Virus record (IMG/VR): IMGVR_UViG_3300013006_000114
Span: 1-26,677 of that record
Source: a virus
DNA length: 26,677 bases
Direction: 5' to 3' (one strand)
This document shows, one piece after another, positions 10,701 through 17,353 of the stretch. Position 1 is the stretch's first letter; each line of letters opens with the position of its first letter. Under the pieces are notes generated by a model, which saw nothing but the letters and a program-made list of their open reading frames with translations, did not search any database and was not told the DNA's origin. The position numbers and the translations under genes are program-made.

Positions 10701-10772
10701 AAAGTTTTTATCCTCATCGTAATCGTCATAGTATGGACTTACGTTTAAATTGATATTACCTGGAGTAGACAT
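4704..10772 (-). CDS. 2022-residue DUF4815-type virion structural protein
   Basis: Very large structural protein of the baseplate periphery or tail fibre base. The N-terminus carries the DUF4815 signature (RPGRAVQAREL at residues 30-40, then QKQFERFADFIF), which I know from phage baseplate and appendage proteins. Further modules: FYFDGMDVTSNVTP near 1310, a beta-sandwich-like segment near 1477 (VDLYFAEKPTSP through PIYLQPGKKYGIGV), both familiar from cyanophage structural proteins, and three copies of a short beta module with a V-G-T-x-T/S-x-F core near 667, 1741 and 1907. The same module ends the 843-residue wedge protein. No catalytic motif is visible. It follows the gp8-like gene by 21 bases, the place where T4 has genes 9-12, so it may replace several of them. 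The start ATG at 10772 has only a distant AAGG-like element. Confidence 0.85.
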   Translation of the reverse strand: MSTPGNINLNVSPYYDDYDEDKNFVRVLYRPGRAVQARELTQSQTYQQKQFERFADFIFDDGAILDGCEISPNLKLDYVKLQNTYSGNTVNISNFVGEKVIGANTGIIAHVNLATDLENSDPKTLFISYTSGGGAILGCNTNNQLVVGNEIIFSYPTATSNTATISSIWSDPFTGEERFVITGSGDFPATVPNTVTGVSTDINGSPFTILLTSGFDKRTSTKFENSEVLICISNNEVFYANTATSDATQLVVDPDSATEVTYTKGSSLTIGAGTVYIANHFVKRDSQTIILDKYSNVPSYKVGLIPNAEFVDSIDDATLVDNAQGSPNYQAPGADRLKITTTLAKYELNDTPIDSFVSYVEIDEGIIRKRKNIEIGGKIEDAIAQRTYDESGDYTLNDPIITAREHLINGDNRGRYTLGEGGNNELLIVNVDAITAYVRGYRHETTAKTEVNVRKGTDTQYVEQVRTQLAFGGGINVKEIVGSWDINSGTTVNIYDTAQAAISNTTFASTTVSGSKIGTARIKSLDYVSGTPGTSSAVYTFYLYDVVMDSGKLFESARSLYLSGSPSKYADFVLDSLGRAVLADSSFDKLVFKLPYNATKTLRDPSNNIETGFLFKSETTITLTAGVASASTTDVLETFEGTGVLSTAQKNNNYYLIPSTTANTAALTGTVTITANSSIVVGTTTSFQTNFNVGDVIRVNGLDRIVNSISNATYMTLTTTHTGATANTYSKSFPAGMPISLSGYGSTGATRSVTVSTPTSVTIDIAENVTLTSAKLISSMARSNAREKSKLISYGDEVYIQANTHPKLYTGPWSLGKGDVIAVRAIYQANNFVSVPTTANTNVTEFYTFDNGQRDNTYEHSTISPVSGYTPTGRLLVVFDSYTHNTTQGTGYFSIDSYPIDDTVDSNTTITTSEVPVYTSTKTGQTFNLRDCLDFRPIKTANVTTLNPIDSGTYQVPTTGSVGLHIPTPDSNFDSDVIYYKGRKSKLYLTEDGEFKVNDGPAQDQDAKAPAAIAGTLQLADLSIPPYPSLISEVGITSVKNRRYTMQDIGSIENRVYKLEIDSLMNASEKQIANKVIVDPVTGVDKFKNGLLVDVFTGHNTADVKSSVYKAAIDRHNNYVTAYSNNEMQISLAYNTSGSTNATKTTGKKLLLAYTEVRSTANQMYATSNVALSGSAPINSVGDLSLFPSTDNWLATTRVPGKDLANDPTGQLDNWKVRSDAWNTEVDPAVRYFIGDEPGIRALESTRVVSSSISSSTINALNSAILSHQQTNPATGRILDTSIQNTMRSRDIIVSATSLKNSTRLYFYFDGMDVTSNVTPISATSGSTISEIYEEFDANGFLPTTSSLFTRQTPSAGGILSTNNKFVGIFRVPANKFNVGAREFKISDKATYDDSTETSYAKCMFYTQGASVTSSSSVLNTRPTNRISNKSLVSVSSKEVESGTSTEIVDPLIQTFIVDPSTYTQGVMVTSVDLYFAEKPTSPIAGVTVDIREVDSVSGYPTRNIIGNESVRLSSSITASATPTVATTFTFPSPIYLQPGKKYGIGVKADNNDPAYKLWVAQVGQTDITNTSVKAKVVLTSQTELYTPSSNYNWTLSTSLDLKFAIKIAKFFDPKVELSKTAIAVLNNMPITSAISYTGIYPNIEALTLPKTAITYEMSQSDSLYNVGNYASIKNLETLSSLSQVSNTSIETSRSFKSLKVRATLTTENPWVSPYIDLQRVNCILTKNVINNSTYVAATGTVGYSTSSNVVTGYGTSFTTELAGIKYIKTSTNEYRQIASVSNNTSLVVANNFNVTSNGVSLYYNTEENPVGPHTSLSRYITRVVTLNDGFDSSDLNVFLDVNRQKGTDIKVYYKILNSADQDTFDNKFWTEMDLSGLKTFAANPNDYSEQKYVVSTDGKAKRPVLLSGTANTTISSTAVTGTNTVFLEQLRVGDTVAFGTSKTQGVVASIANNTNLSLASASAASATAQDIYRLMEDTIAYTTPEGITYNQFKYFAIKVVFLSDTIANIPRVKNLRAIALA

Positions 10773-10793
10773 ATTATTTCTATGACCTTATTA

Positions 10794-12089
10794 TTAGAAT
10801 TGGATAATTAGTTTAATATCTTCAATCTGATCGGCAGTTCTGGTAATTTTGCCGCGATTTTCAATATATAAAATATCGCCTGTGTATGGTTCTAGCCCTG
10901 GATTATCTACGGCAGTAACAGTTCCAACTGCGCCAGAAGTTAATCCTGTAACTACAGTACTCGCAGACACATCTTTTGGAACAGGCTTTGTGGTATACAA
11001 ATATTTATTAGTTGAGTCCCAGTCAACAACATATGCTGTTGTAGTGACTCCACCGATTGATGCGCTAACAATCTCATCGATTTGATAGTTTGCACTTGGA
11101 GCACTAGTAAACGTATATCTATACGTGACTCTATAATTAGAGCCGTATGCTACAGTGCCTGTTCCATAAAGTAATGGATCACGCATAAGCCCCAATTTTC
11201 TATAGTCGTTTTGTACTGGGATTGTGCTAGACTCTGAGCCAGATAATCTAGCGTTGATCATCACATATGTGCCGTACAATTCTTTAATTGCGTCTTTGCC
11301 GTGACCATTTTTTGGCGTAATGATAGGAATTGCAGTTGCACCAACACCAACACCAGCAATTACTGCCGTTGCGTATGTGTAACCGCTACCTTTATTTGAG
11401 ATTGTTACTCCAGTTAAAGCTCCACCAGAAATGATAGGGCTAGCTGTAGCAGAAGTGCCGTCGCCGACTATAGTGATTGTTGTATTTGCTTGAAAATATC
11501 CTGTGCCGCCTGTAAGCTTTTTAATAAAATGAATTGCTCCATCCACAGCAGCGGCTGCAACTGTCTCATCAGTTTTAACTGGAATATAATCTCTAGTTAC
11601 AAACTTCAATGCGTCAGAAGTTGAAACTGTGTACATGTATTTCCAAATATAACTATCAGCATAAGAAACTTCAGAAGTTCCTGTGCCAGAAGGCTTTGAT
11701 GTAGATGCTGCGCCATAATTATTAGATAGACATTTGTATACGTTATAATCTTCAGTAATAACATAAAAATTTTTATCTGTCAATGTTGTATCAGTATGAT
11801 CATATGCATCATAGACTGTTCCTGTTGCCCAGTCTAATCGTCTTATACCGTTTGCAATATCAGAGGATTGAATTCTTTTTGCTGCAATTGTATCACGCCA
11901 TGGAATGTATTCAATGTTTGCAGTGTCGTTAAGTGGTGTTGCATAATTTGAAGTTTCATCAGCACCATCTGCGTACGGTACAGTGCCTCCAATGTATAGA
12001 TACATTGAAGTGTTTGCTGCTTCCGAAAACGCTTCGACAAACTGTTCTGAATTGTGAAGTCTAAAATTGCTAGTTGCTAATCCTGGCAT
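10794..12089 (-). CDS. gp8: gp8-like baseplate wedge protein
   Basis: Baseplate wedge component of 431 residues, longer than T4 gp8 (about 334). The C-terminus, GDILYIENRGKITR then QIEDIKLIIQF, matches the ending I recall for gp8 proteins of marine T4-like phages. The N-terminus (NSEQFVEAF, then YIGGTVPYAD) and the central DSYIWKYMYTV also fit that family. A glycine-rich GSGY repeat segment (around residues 190-260) resembles those of the neighbouring 843-residue protein and is probably an inserted beta module. The start at 12089 is well supported: AAAGGAA lies 7 bases upstream and a TATAAATA late promoter lies 28 bases upstream. It follows the gp7-position gene in the same order as T4 genes 7-8. 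Confidence 0.8.
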   Translation of the reverse strand: MPGLATSNFRLHNSEQFVEAFSEAANTSMYLYIGGTVPYADGADETSNYATPLNDTANIEYIPWRDTIAAKRIQSSDIANGIRRLDWATGTVYDAYDHTDTTLTDKNFYVITEDYNVYKCLSNNYGAASTSKPSGTGTSEVSYADSYIWKYMYTVSTSDALKFVTRDYIPVKTDETVAAAAVDGAIHFIKKLTGGTGYFQANTTITIVGDGTSATASPIISGGALTGVTISNKGSGYTYATAVIAGVGVGATAIPIITPKNGHGKDAIKELYGTYVMINARLSGSESSTIPVQNDYRKLGLMRDPLLYGTGTVAYGSNYRVTYRYTFTSAPSANYQIDEIVSASIGGVTTTAYVVDWDSTNKYLYTTKPVPKDVSASTVVTGLTSGAVGTVTAVDNPGLEPYTGDILYIENRGKITRTADQIEDIKLIIQF

Positions 12090-12096
12090 GATTATG

Positions 12097-12103
12097 TTCC
12101 TTT
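12097..12103 (-). promoter_or_regulatory. Shine-Dalgarno of the gp8-like gene
   Basis: AAAGGAA on the - strand, 7 bases before the ATG at 12089. It is one of the few strong ribosome binding sites in the leftward cluster and fixes this start. Confidence 0.7.
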
Positions 12104-12117
12104 ATTTGTATATTTTC

Positions 12118-12125
12118 TATTTATA
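12118..12125 (-). promoter_or_regulatory. T4-type late promoter TATAAATA upstream of the gp8-like gene
   Basis: A perfect TATAAATA reads on the - strand from 12125 to 12118, in the 43-base gap between the gp7-position gene and the gp8-like gene. It stands 28 bases before the ATG, with the Shine-Dalgarno between. In T4 this octamer is the -10 element recognised by the gp55 late sigma factor. A separate late transcript for the gp8-like, DUF4815 and fibre genes is inferred. Confidence 0.7.
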
Positions 12126-12132
12126 CAATGCA

Positions 12133-14664
12133 TTATTGTAATCTGCGCTTATATATGTCTGCGCCTGAATAAGTTCCTGCCAATGGACGGACAAGATTTA
12201 ATGTCATATAAGTGTTATTTGCTACTGTAAGAATATTTGCACTTTCGTCACCAATAATTAATTCTTCACCGTCTAGATAGTCTTCAGTGAATGTTGTTGA
12301 TGTGCCAGTGACTATACTTCCATTAACTGTTGCAGTGCCGTTAGCTTTAATTAATTTAGTTACGTGTGGACCATCCCATGTGTGCCATCTATCATTAAAC
12401 GTTAATCCCGAATAAGCTTCCGATTCTACGTACCACAAGTCAAATATTTTCAAGTCATCAAAAACGCCATTCAAATATCCCTGATAGAAGTCTGCTTTTA
12501 TTAAGTTGGTGTTTGCTGTCGCAGTATTTGCTACAGCATACAAAATGCTAGACGGAATTTGTTTAACAATTTCTGTTTCCACTGATATTTCATTGAAAAT
12601 ATTTTCAATGAGACTCAATAGAACAATTTCACCGAAGAATTCTAGACCAGCAGGATGAAGAATATTTTTGATTAGTTCGCTGTATGTTCCGAAGTTTTCA
12701 TTACTACGAATAACATAAGAGAAGTCTTGATAGAAATAAGAGTCTTGAATTATTTTATCATCGATCTTACTGTCATCATTTAAGTATAGACCTTTAGATA
12801 TATATGACCCAGTGATTATAGGAGTTAAGTTTGCATTCCCTGCACCAAATCCAGTAGCATCTATCGTAGTATTGCTTGAGCCATAATTTAATCCTTCAAT
12901 AACATCTACGCCACGAATTGATCCTAGACCAGAAACGTTATTAGCATAATCTACAACTGCACTGCCGCCATAACCTTGTATACCATTGCATGTAAATACT
13001 GCACTATATCCTGTAGTAGAACTGACAGTTATTGTTGGCAGACTTGTTGGTGTATATCCAGTGCCCGAATTAGTAAGTTCAATTCTATTAATTGGACCAG
13101 AATTTGTCCAGTCTTCGTTTTTAATTGCACTAGCTTTACTATTTAAAGTCTCTTCTTGAATAAGATTATATGTAGCGCCGCGTGCACCTTCAAGAAGAAT
13201 ATTATCTAAGCCGTAATTTGTTAAGTCTGTTAAATTATTCTGATCTATAATGTAACTACTATCTTCATTGATATAGTAGTCGCCAGCTTCTGTGATAATA
13301 TTATCAATGCTTCCTACAGAAGCAACTACACCAACTGCATTTGCTCCAGATCCTCCAGTGAATACTAGTGTGTTTCCTACTGAGTAGCTTGATCCTCTAT
13401 CTGTAAATCCAATTAAATTTTCAGATAGTGCGCCAATAGCTTTTATTGTAGTGTCTTCTAAAGTAATTGTAGGCACACTAGCATACTCGTTACCACCGTC
13501 TAAAATTTGAATTTGTGTAACTTCGCCTACATTGTATCCACCAAGAGTATAGGTGTTTGCAATAGATTTAACTGCTATGATAAGCCCAGAACCACCCGTG
13601 TCTGTATTATCAATTGTTGATAAAGATCCGACTCTATATCCATATCCAGTAGTGTTTAGTTTAACTCTATTGATGCGTCCGGATCCAATTTCAGAAACTG
13701 TAACTTTACCATTGTATCCTGATCCTGATACGGGAAGAATATTTCCGACTGCATATCCGCTGCCCGGTTCATTAATATTTACTCCAACAAGCACACCATA
13801 TACTGTAGTGTATGCTGTAGTTCCGCCGACTATTTTAATACTTTCATTAGCAATAAAAGTACCTTGAGTTAGCGTCAACGTCAATTCAGAATAAGGTAAG
13901 TCTTGAATAAAAGTCGATTGAATATCAGAAACTAGTGCAAGTGCGCCACTAGTAATGCCCACTATAGTCTGATTTAAAAGATCAAGAATATTTGATGTCG
14001 TTACAACTCTAAGAGTAGTAGGCTTGTAGAATTTGCCGCCAGATACTCTAAGTAAATCTTCGCCAGGATATCTAAGCTCAATTGTTTTATCATCATAAAG
14101 TGCTGCAAAAATAAATTGATACGCCTCTTCATTACTCTTAGAATGATAAAAATCTTTAAACTTATTTACAATCGCTCTTCTATCAGCAGCAGTTATGCTA
14201 GGAATTCCTTTATTTAATTCCTCTCTTAAATAATCAAAATATACACCAGAAGCTTTTTCAGGATCTCTATTGTTGAGATGTTGTCCAGTAGCGCGAACTA
14301 CGTTATCTTTAATGGCAAATATATATGCAGTAGCGCCAGAAGTTTCTCCAATAATCTGTTGACGTAAATTAAAAGGCGTTTCAGTCAGAGGCTTTACGAT
14401 AATATAGTCTGCGCCAACTTGCTTAATTAATGCTCTAGTGTTATATACAGTAAATGTTGTATTATCTTTATCAGTATATGTGACTGCTACTTTTACATAC
14501 TCGCCATTTCTAAATGTTCCAACAGAATCATACAATTCTATTTTAGAAGTCTGTAGCCATTCGTAATAAGCAGTAAGCAGATTCTGAAAGCTATCATCAT
14601 CTAGCCTTGGAATTTGATTCTGTACCGATAAAGACGGCTTAAATAGCGTATCGTATGTTGGCAT
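12133..14664 (-). CDS. baseplate wedge protein in the gp7 position
   Basis: Wedge or wedge-initiator protein of 843 residues (T4 gp7 is about 1030) lying between gp6 and the gp8-like gene, exactly where gene 7 lies in T4. The N-terminal part has an AYYEWLQTS motif near residue 32, common in baseplate proteins of marine T4-like phages. Residues of about 280-620 contain many GSGY/GTGY-type repeats. A conserved-looking FSYVIRS then HPAGLEFFGEI follows from about 641 to 680. The last 70 residues form a V-G-T-S-T-T-F beta module shared with the 2022-residue protein. The ATG at 14664 follows the gp6 stop by 2 bases, so translation is coupled. Homology to T4 gp7 itself is not visible by eye; the assignment rests mainly on order. 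Confidence 0.7.
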   Translation of the reverse strand: MPTYDTLFKPSLSVQNQIPRLDDDSFQNLLTAYYEWLQTSKIELYDSVGTFRNGEYVKVAVTYTDKDNTTFTVYNTRALIKQVGADYIIVKPLTETPFNLRQQIIGETSGATAYIFAIKDNVVRATGQHLNNRDPEKASGVYFDYLREELNKGIPSITAADRRAIVNKFKDFYHSKSNEEAYQFIFAALYDDKTIELRYPGEDLLRVSGGKFYKPTTLRVVTTSNILDLLNQTIVGITSGALALVSDIQSTFIQDLPYSELTLTLTQGTFIANESIKIVGGTTAYTTVYGVLVGVNINEPGSGYAVGNILPVSGSGYNGKVTVSEIGSGRINRVKLNTTGYGYRVGSLSTIDNTDTGGSGLIIAVKSIANTYTLGGYNVGEVTQIQILDGGNEYASVPTITLEDTTIKAIGALSENLIGFTDRGSSYSVGNTLVFTGGSGANAVGVVASVGSIDNIITEAGDYYINEDSSYIIDQNNLTDLTNYGLDNILLEGARGATYNLIQEETLNSKASAIKNEDWTNSGPINRIELTNSGTGYTPTSLPTITVSSTTGYSAVFTCNGIQGYGGSAVVDYANNVSGLGSIRGVDVIEGLNYGSSNTTIDATGFGAGNANLTPIITGSYISKGLYLNDDSKIDDKIIQDSYFYQDFSYVIRSNENFGTYSELIKNILHPAGLEFFGEIVLLSLIENIFNEISVETEIVKQIPSSILYAVANTATANTNLIKADFYQGYLNGVFDDLKIFDLWYVESEAYSGLTFNDRWHTWDGPHVTKLIKANGTATVNGSIVTGTSTTFTEDYLDGEELIIGDESANILTVANNTYMTLNLVRPLAGTYSGADIYKRRLQ

Positions 14665-14666
14665 TA

Positions 14667-16493
14667 TTATCTTCTAACTAAACTAATAGAGTTGTCGTCA
14701 ATTAAATTGAGAGTAATATCTTCATCGCGAATAGTAACGATTTGACCTCTTAATGGAAGAATATCAGTCGATGCTGGAATAGCTGTAACTCTTAGCTGTA
14801 CGCCTCCGTCAGCAAAGGCTGTTGGAATAAAATTATTAAGAACTATAGTTCCTGTGTCATAATTAATTGTGCCAACATTAGATATGATACCAACATTAGT
14901 TGTTCCAACTTTACGATAAATTCTAATCAATCCACCATTATCTTCTAGAAAACAATTACTGTATCCAGCGTAACTGAATTCATTTGATGTCACTTTATTT
15001 CCTGCACCAAATGGATTAGTACTCAATCTGTTTAGTGTCGCATTATCAATTGGATTAGAGAATCTGATTGTGTATTTAAATGCAACATTTAATTGTACAT
15101 CTAATTCTTTTGTCATAGTTGCAGATATTGAACTACTTACTACAGAACGATCAGTATCATCGATTATTCTAGTCAACATAGATTGTCTATAGTACTTAGA
15201 AAAAGAATTTAAATTATCAGTATTATATGTTTTAATAGATGTCACTAATCTACCTTTTAGACTAGTATCAGACTCTACAGTTTGTTTTGGATCATATTTA
15301 ACATTCACAGTTAATGCGATATAAATGTACTCTGGATCAATAATTTCTGTAGAAATTGCTAAAACTTTTTTTGGATTGATATAGCTGTTAATGATATTGT
15401 TTTTTTCATCAGCACTTAATACTTCTCCAAGTACTGGACGCACTGCAATGAATACTTTACCGTACTCCGGAGGATCGTTGTCTTGTCCACCCCATACTGC
15501 GACTGAGCCTACATTAGGTGCAGTTAGCATTATCGATTCATAATCTCCAGCCGTTACTGCTCTATTTTGTGCTGCAAATGCTTTTGGTGCAGCAAACTTA
15601 ATAGAAGCAATTGATTCTCTGTCTTGACCTCCAGCAGATGATGAGCCAGAATTTGGTGTGAATGTTACATCCGAAACGTCATTTATTGTAGAGGCTAACG
15701 TAAATGCTTTAATACCGTTACTTGTAGTTCCAGTAGATACGATATAATCTAAGTATACGATGTTACCATTCAATAGTTTTTTACTGATAACATCATCGCC
15801 AAAAGTAACTCTAAATTTACCATCTTCAACTTCTTCTAAGAAATATACTTCAGAAGCACTTGTAAGAGAAATTGCATCTGTTGATAATGTATAAAATTTT
15901 ATAGTAGAATCGGTAGAAGAATTTTGTATCTTAACTGTTAGTGTTGAGGTGTCTGCTGTGGGATTGGAAATTATAAATCTTTGATCTGGATCATTAACGT
16001 TATACGTATACTTTTCAGATACTGCTCTACCTTCAATTAAAGTAACTCCACTTACAACATATGTTCCAGAGTCATTGAAAAGTGTTGTTGCAGCTTGAGT
16101 TAAAAAAGTGTATGTTGTGCCATCTACGGCTGCTTGAAATTTAGTATATTTTGGAACAATAATACTGCCAGGCGCACCCACTACAGTTGCACTTAATGTA
16201 CCAGTTACTTTAGACGATGATGCCGATCTAGGAGTATAGTTTAATGCTTTAGCTAAATTTACAACAGAATTTCTTTTTTGTGCAGTAGCTAAGAAACCTT
16301 CTGTCGCTACCATATTTTGATAGAATGCTGTATAGTATGTGTTATATGACAACACATCCAATAGAACTCCAATACCAGATGCGTCAAAATTATAGTCTAT
16401 AAATTCTGCTTGATTTTGTAGAAACGACTTAAAATTTGCTCGAATTTCTTCAAAAGTGAGACCATCTAATTTTAAATTTGTTGGTGAAGCCAT
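14667..16493 (-). CDS. gp6: gp6 baseplate wedge protein (baseplate J-like)
   Basis: Central wedge protein, 608 residues (T4 gp6 is 660), that in T4 dimerises to form the continuous ring around the hub and carries sheath-contraction movements. Seen here: an N-terminal LTFEEIRANFKSFLQ segment, DASGIGVLLDVLSYNTYY near residues 38-55, and QNRAVTAGDYESIM around 310, the last typical of baseplate J/gp6 proteins. It lies directly downstream of gp25 with a 5-base gap, an order conserved in contractile tails. The start context is ACATATATGG without a clear Shine-Dalgarno, so coupling to gp25 is likely. The C-terminal third is a set of beta-rich segments with no other recognisable domain. Confidence 0.9.
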   Translation of the reverse strand: MASPTNLKLDGLTFEEIRANFKSFLQNQAEFIDYNFDASGIGVLLDVLSYNTYYTAFYQNMVATEGFLATAQKRNSVVNLAKALNYTPRSASSSKVTGTLSATVVGAPGSIIVPKYTKFQAAVDGTTYTFLTQAATTLFNDSGTYVVSGVTLIEGRAVSEKYTYNVNDPDQRFIISNPTADTSTLTVKIQNSSTDSTIKFYTLSTDAISLTSASEVYFLEEVEDGKFRVTFGDDVISKKLLNGNIVYLDYIVSTGTTSNGIKAFTLASTINDVSDVTFTPNSGSSSAGGQDRESIASIKFAAPKAFAAQNRAVTAGDYESIMLTAPNVGSVAVWGGQDNDPPEYGKVFIAVRPVLGEVLSADEKNNIINSYINPKKVLAISTEIIDPEYIYIALTVNVKYDPKQTVESDTSLKGRLVTSIKTYNTDNLNSFSKYYRQSMLTRIIDDTDRSVVSSSISATMTKELDVQLNVAFKYTIRFSNPIDNATLNRLSTNPFGAGNKVTSNEFSYAGYSNCFLEDNGGLIRIYRKVGTTNVGIISNVGTINYDTGTIVLNNFIPTAFADGGVQLRVTAIPASTDILPLRGQIVTIRDEDITLNLIDDNSISLVRR

Positions 16494-16498
16494 ATATG

Positions 16499-16885
16499 TT
16501 AACTCGTTCTTGTTATTGTTGTTGTTAGCGATTGTTGCGCACTTACATTAACTACATAATAATTTAGAATGATTTCTATTCCATCATTACTCATATTAGT
16601 AGTGATAGATACAATTTTAACTCTGGGCTCAAATCTAGTAATGCAATTATTTAATTCATCATTTATTTCAGATTCTGTTTCAGAATCGTTAGGCGAAAAT
16701 AAAAAATCGTATAGTCTTGTTCCATATTCTGGACTAAAAGGCTTAGATCCTAACGGTGTTCTAATTAAATTAATTAGTGCCTTTTTTACTGCGTGTTCAT
16801 TCACAGCCGGCGCAGTGTCGCCAGTTATTGGATTTGGAGTAAGATTTAGTGATAAATCTTTAAAGAATGCAGGTGCTGTTGCCAT
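16499..16885 (-). CDS. gp25: gp25 baseplate wedge protein
   Basis: Baseplate wedge protein of the gp25/GPW family, 128 residues against 132 in T4. In contractile tails gp25-type proteins link wedge to sheath and provide the template for sheath polymerisation. The diagnostic EPR triad is present at residues 86-88 (in RFEPRVKI), preceded by the typical ALINLIRTPLGSKPF segment (residues 36-50) and EYGTRLYDFLF (53-63). It sits immediately upstream of gp6 as in other contractile systems. A CATAAATA element overlaps the gap upstream of the ATG, one base off the late promoter consensus, so a weak late promoter is possible. Confidence 0.95.
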   Translation of the reverse strand: MATAPAFFKDLSLNLTPNPITGDTAPAVNEHAVKKALINLIRTPLGSKPFSPEYGTRLYDFLFSPNDSETESEINDELNNCITRFEPRVKIVSITTNMSNDGIEIILNYYVVNVSAQQSLTTTITRTS

Positions 16886-16891
16886 ATATCT

Positions 16892-16899
16892 TATTTATG
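16892..16899 (-). promoter_or_regulatory. possible variant late promoter CATAAATA before gp25
   Basis: CATAAATA on the - strand lies between the stop of the histone-like gene (16900) and the gp25 ATG (16885), leaving only 6 bases to the start. One base differs from TATAAATA. A chance match in AT-rich DNA is quite possible. Confidence 0.3.
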
Positions 16900-17091
16900 T
16901 TAGATAATTTCCAATTTTTCGCTAATCTTTGAATCTTGAATTTCTTTTCTTCTGTCTTTGGAAACCTTTGCAAATTCAGCTAGTGCTTTTCTTGCTCTAG
17001 TTGCTGCGGCTTTGTTTCCCTTTTCAGTAAACTTTTCGTTTTCCTTTACATAGGAATTGAATAAATCTACAAGCGTTTCGTGATTTGTCAT
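16900..17091 (-). CDS. histone H1-like (Hc1-type) small DNA-binding protein
   Basis: A 63-residue basic, helix-forming protein. The stretch EKGNKAAATRARKAL (residues 23-37), followed by KDRRKEIQD, closely resembles the core motif (F-EKGNKAAGTR-RK) of bacterial Hc1/histone H1-like proteins. From that resemblance I infer nucleoid- or genome-binding, although it sits between the hub and wedge genes of the baseplate operon. AAGGA lies 10 bases upstream of the ATG and supports this start. gp25 follows. It could condense phage DNA, modulate late transcription, or be packaged; the sequence does not tell which. It lacks the Lys/Pro/Ala-rich tail of longer H1-like proteins, so it is a core-only version. 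Confidence 0.75.
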   Translation of the reverse strand: MTNHETLVDLFNSYVKENEKFTEKGNKAAATRARKALAEFAKVSKDRRKEIQDSKISEKLEII

Positions 17092-17125
17092 TTGATAATT
17101 ATCCTTATTTTTTTTCTATTTGCTC

Positions 17126-17154
17126 TTGACAAGCTTGTGTGTAATTGGTATAAT
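17126..17154 (+). promoter_or_regulatory. perfect consensus sigma70 promoter, antisense to the late genes
   Basis: TTGACA at 17126-17131 and TATAAT at 17149-17154, separated by exactly 17 bases, with a TG dinucleotide (17146-17147) forming an extended -10. The predicted start is near 17161 on the + strand. It lies in the only sizeable gap of the leftward cluster (17092-17174). Downstream on the + strand there is no gene until 23245; the transcript would run antisense to the 57-residue gene and the gp5-like gene. The match is complete at all 12 positions. Confidence 0.6.
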
Positions 17155-17174
17155 GCAGTGTTGGTTCTCAGTAA

Positions 17175-17348
17175 TCAACCTAGTTTCTGCTTTAACATCT
17201 CCTTGATGAAAACGTTATTTGGAAATAGCTTAACCAAAATCATCGCTGCTGTCATATTGATGCCGCTCTTCAAGTCTTGAATCTCCTGAGGAGTAAGCAC
17301 TTGTGCCCATTCTTGAACTTGTGCATCAGTAATTTGTGTGTGTGCCAT
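17175..17348 (-). CDS. 57-residue protein, unknown function
   Basis: Short ORF with an ATG at 17348 and a TGA at 17175-17177. I do not recognise it. The product begins MAHTQITDAQVQEWAQVL and looks mostly helical: an acidic/polar first half (TPQEIQDLKSG) and a hydrophobic, basic second half (AAMILVKLFPNNVFIKEMLKQ). It starts 6 bases after the stop of the gp5-like gene and has AAGGGA 8 bases before the ATG, which is a better ribosome binding site than most neighbours. Position and signals support a real gene. It could be a small assembly factor or a minor structural subunit of the hub; nothing visible decides. Confidence 0.65.
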   Translation of the reverse strand: MAHTQITDAQVQEWAQVLTPQEIQDLKSGINMTAAMILVKLFPNNVFIKEMLKQKLG

Positions 17349-17353
17349 AATAA

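Noticed and set aside
17125-17200. A tRNA-like stretch (AATTGGTAT followed by a hairpin with TTCTCAGT)
   Set aside because: The anticodon arm does not give a 5-bp stem with a 7-base loop, there is no T-arm, and the segment overlaps a protein gene. The consensus promoter explains the sequence better.
17206-17280. A 24-residue hydrophobic + strand ORF downstream of the sigma70 promoter (type I toxin-like look)
   Set aside because: It has no Shine-Dalgarno and its composition follows from the 57-residue gene on the other strand. It is worth recalling only if an antisense RNA is shown.
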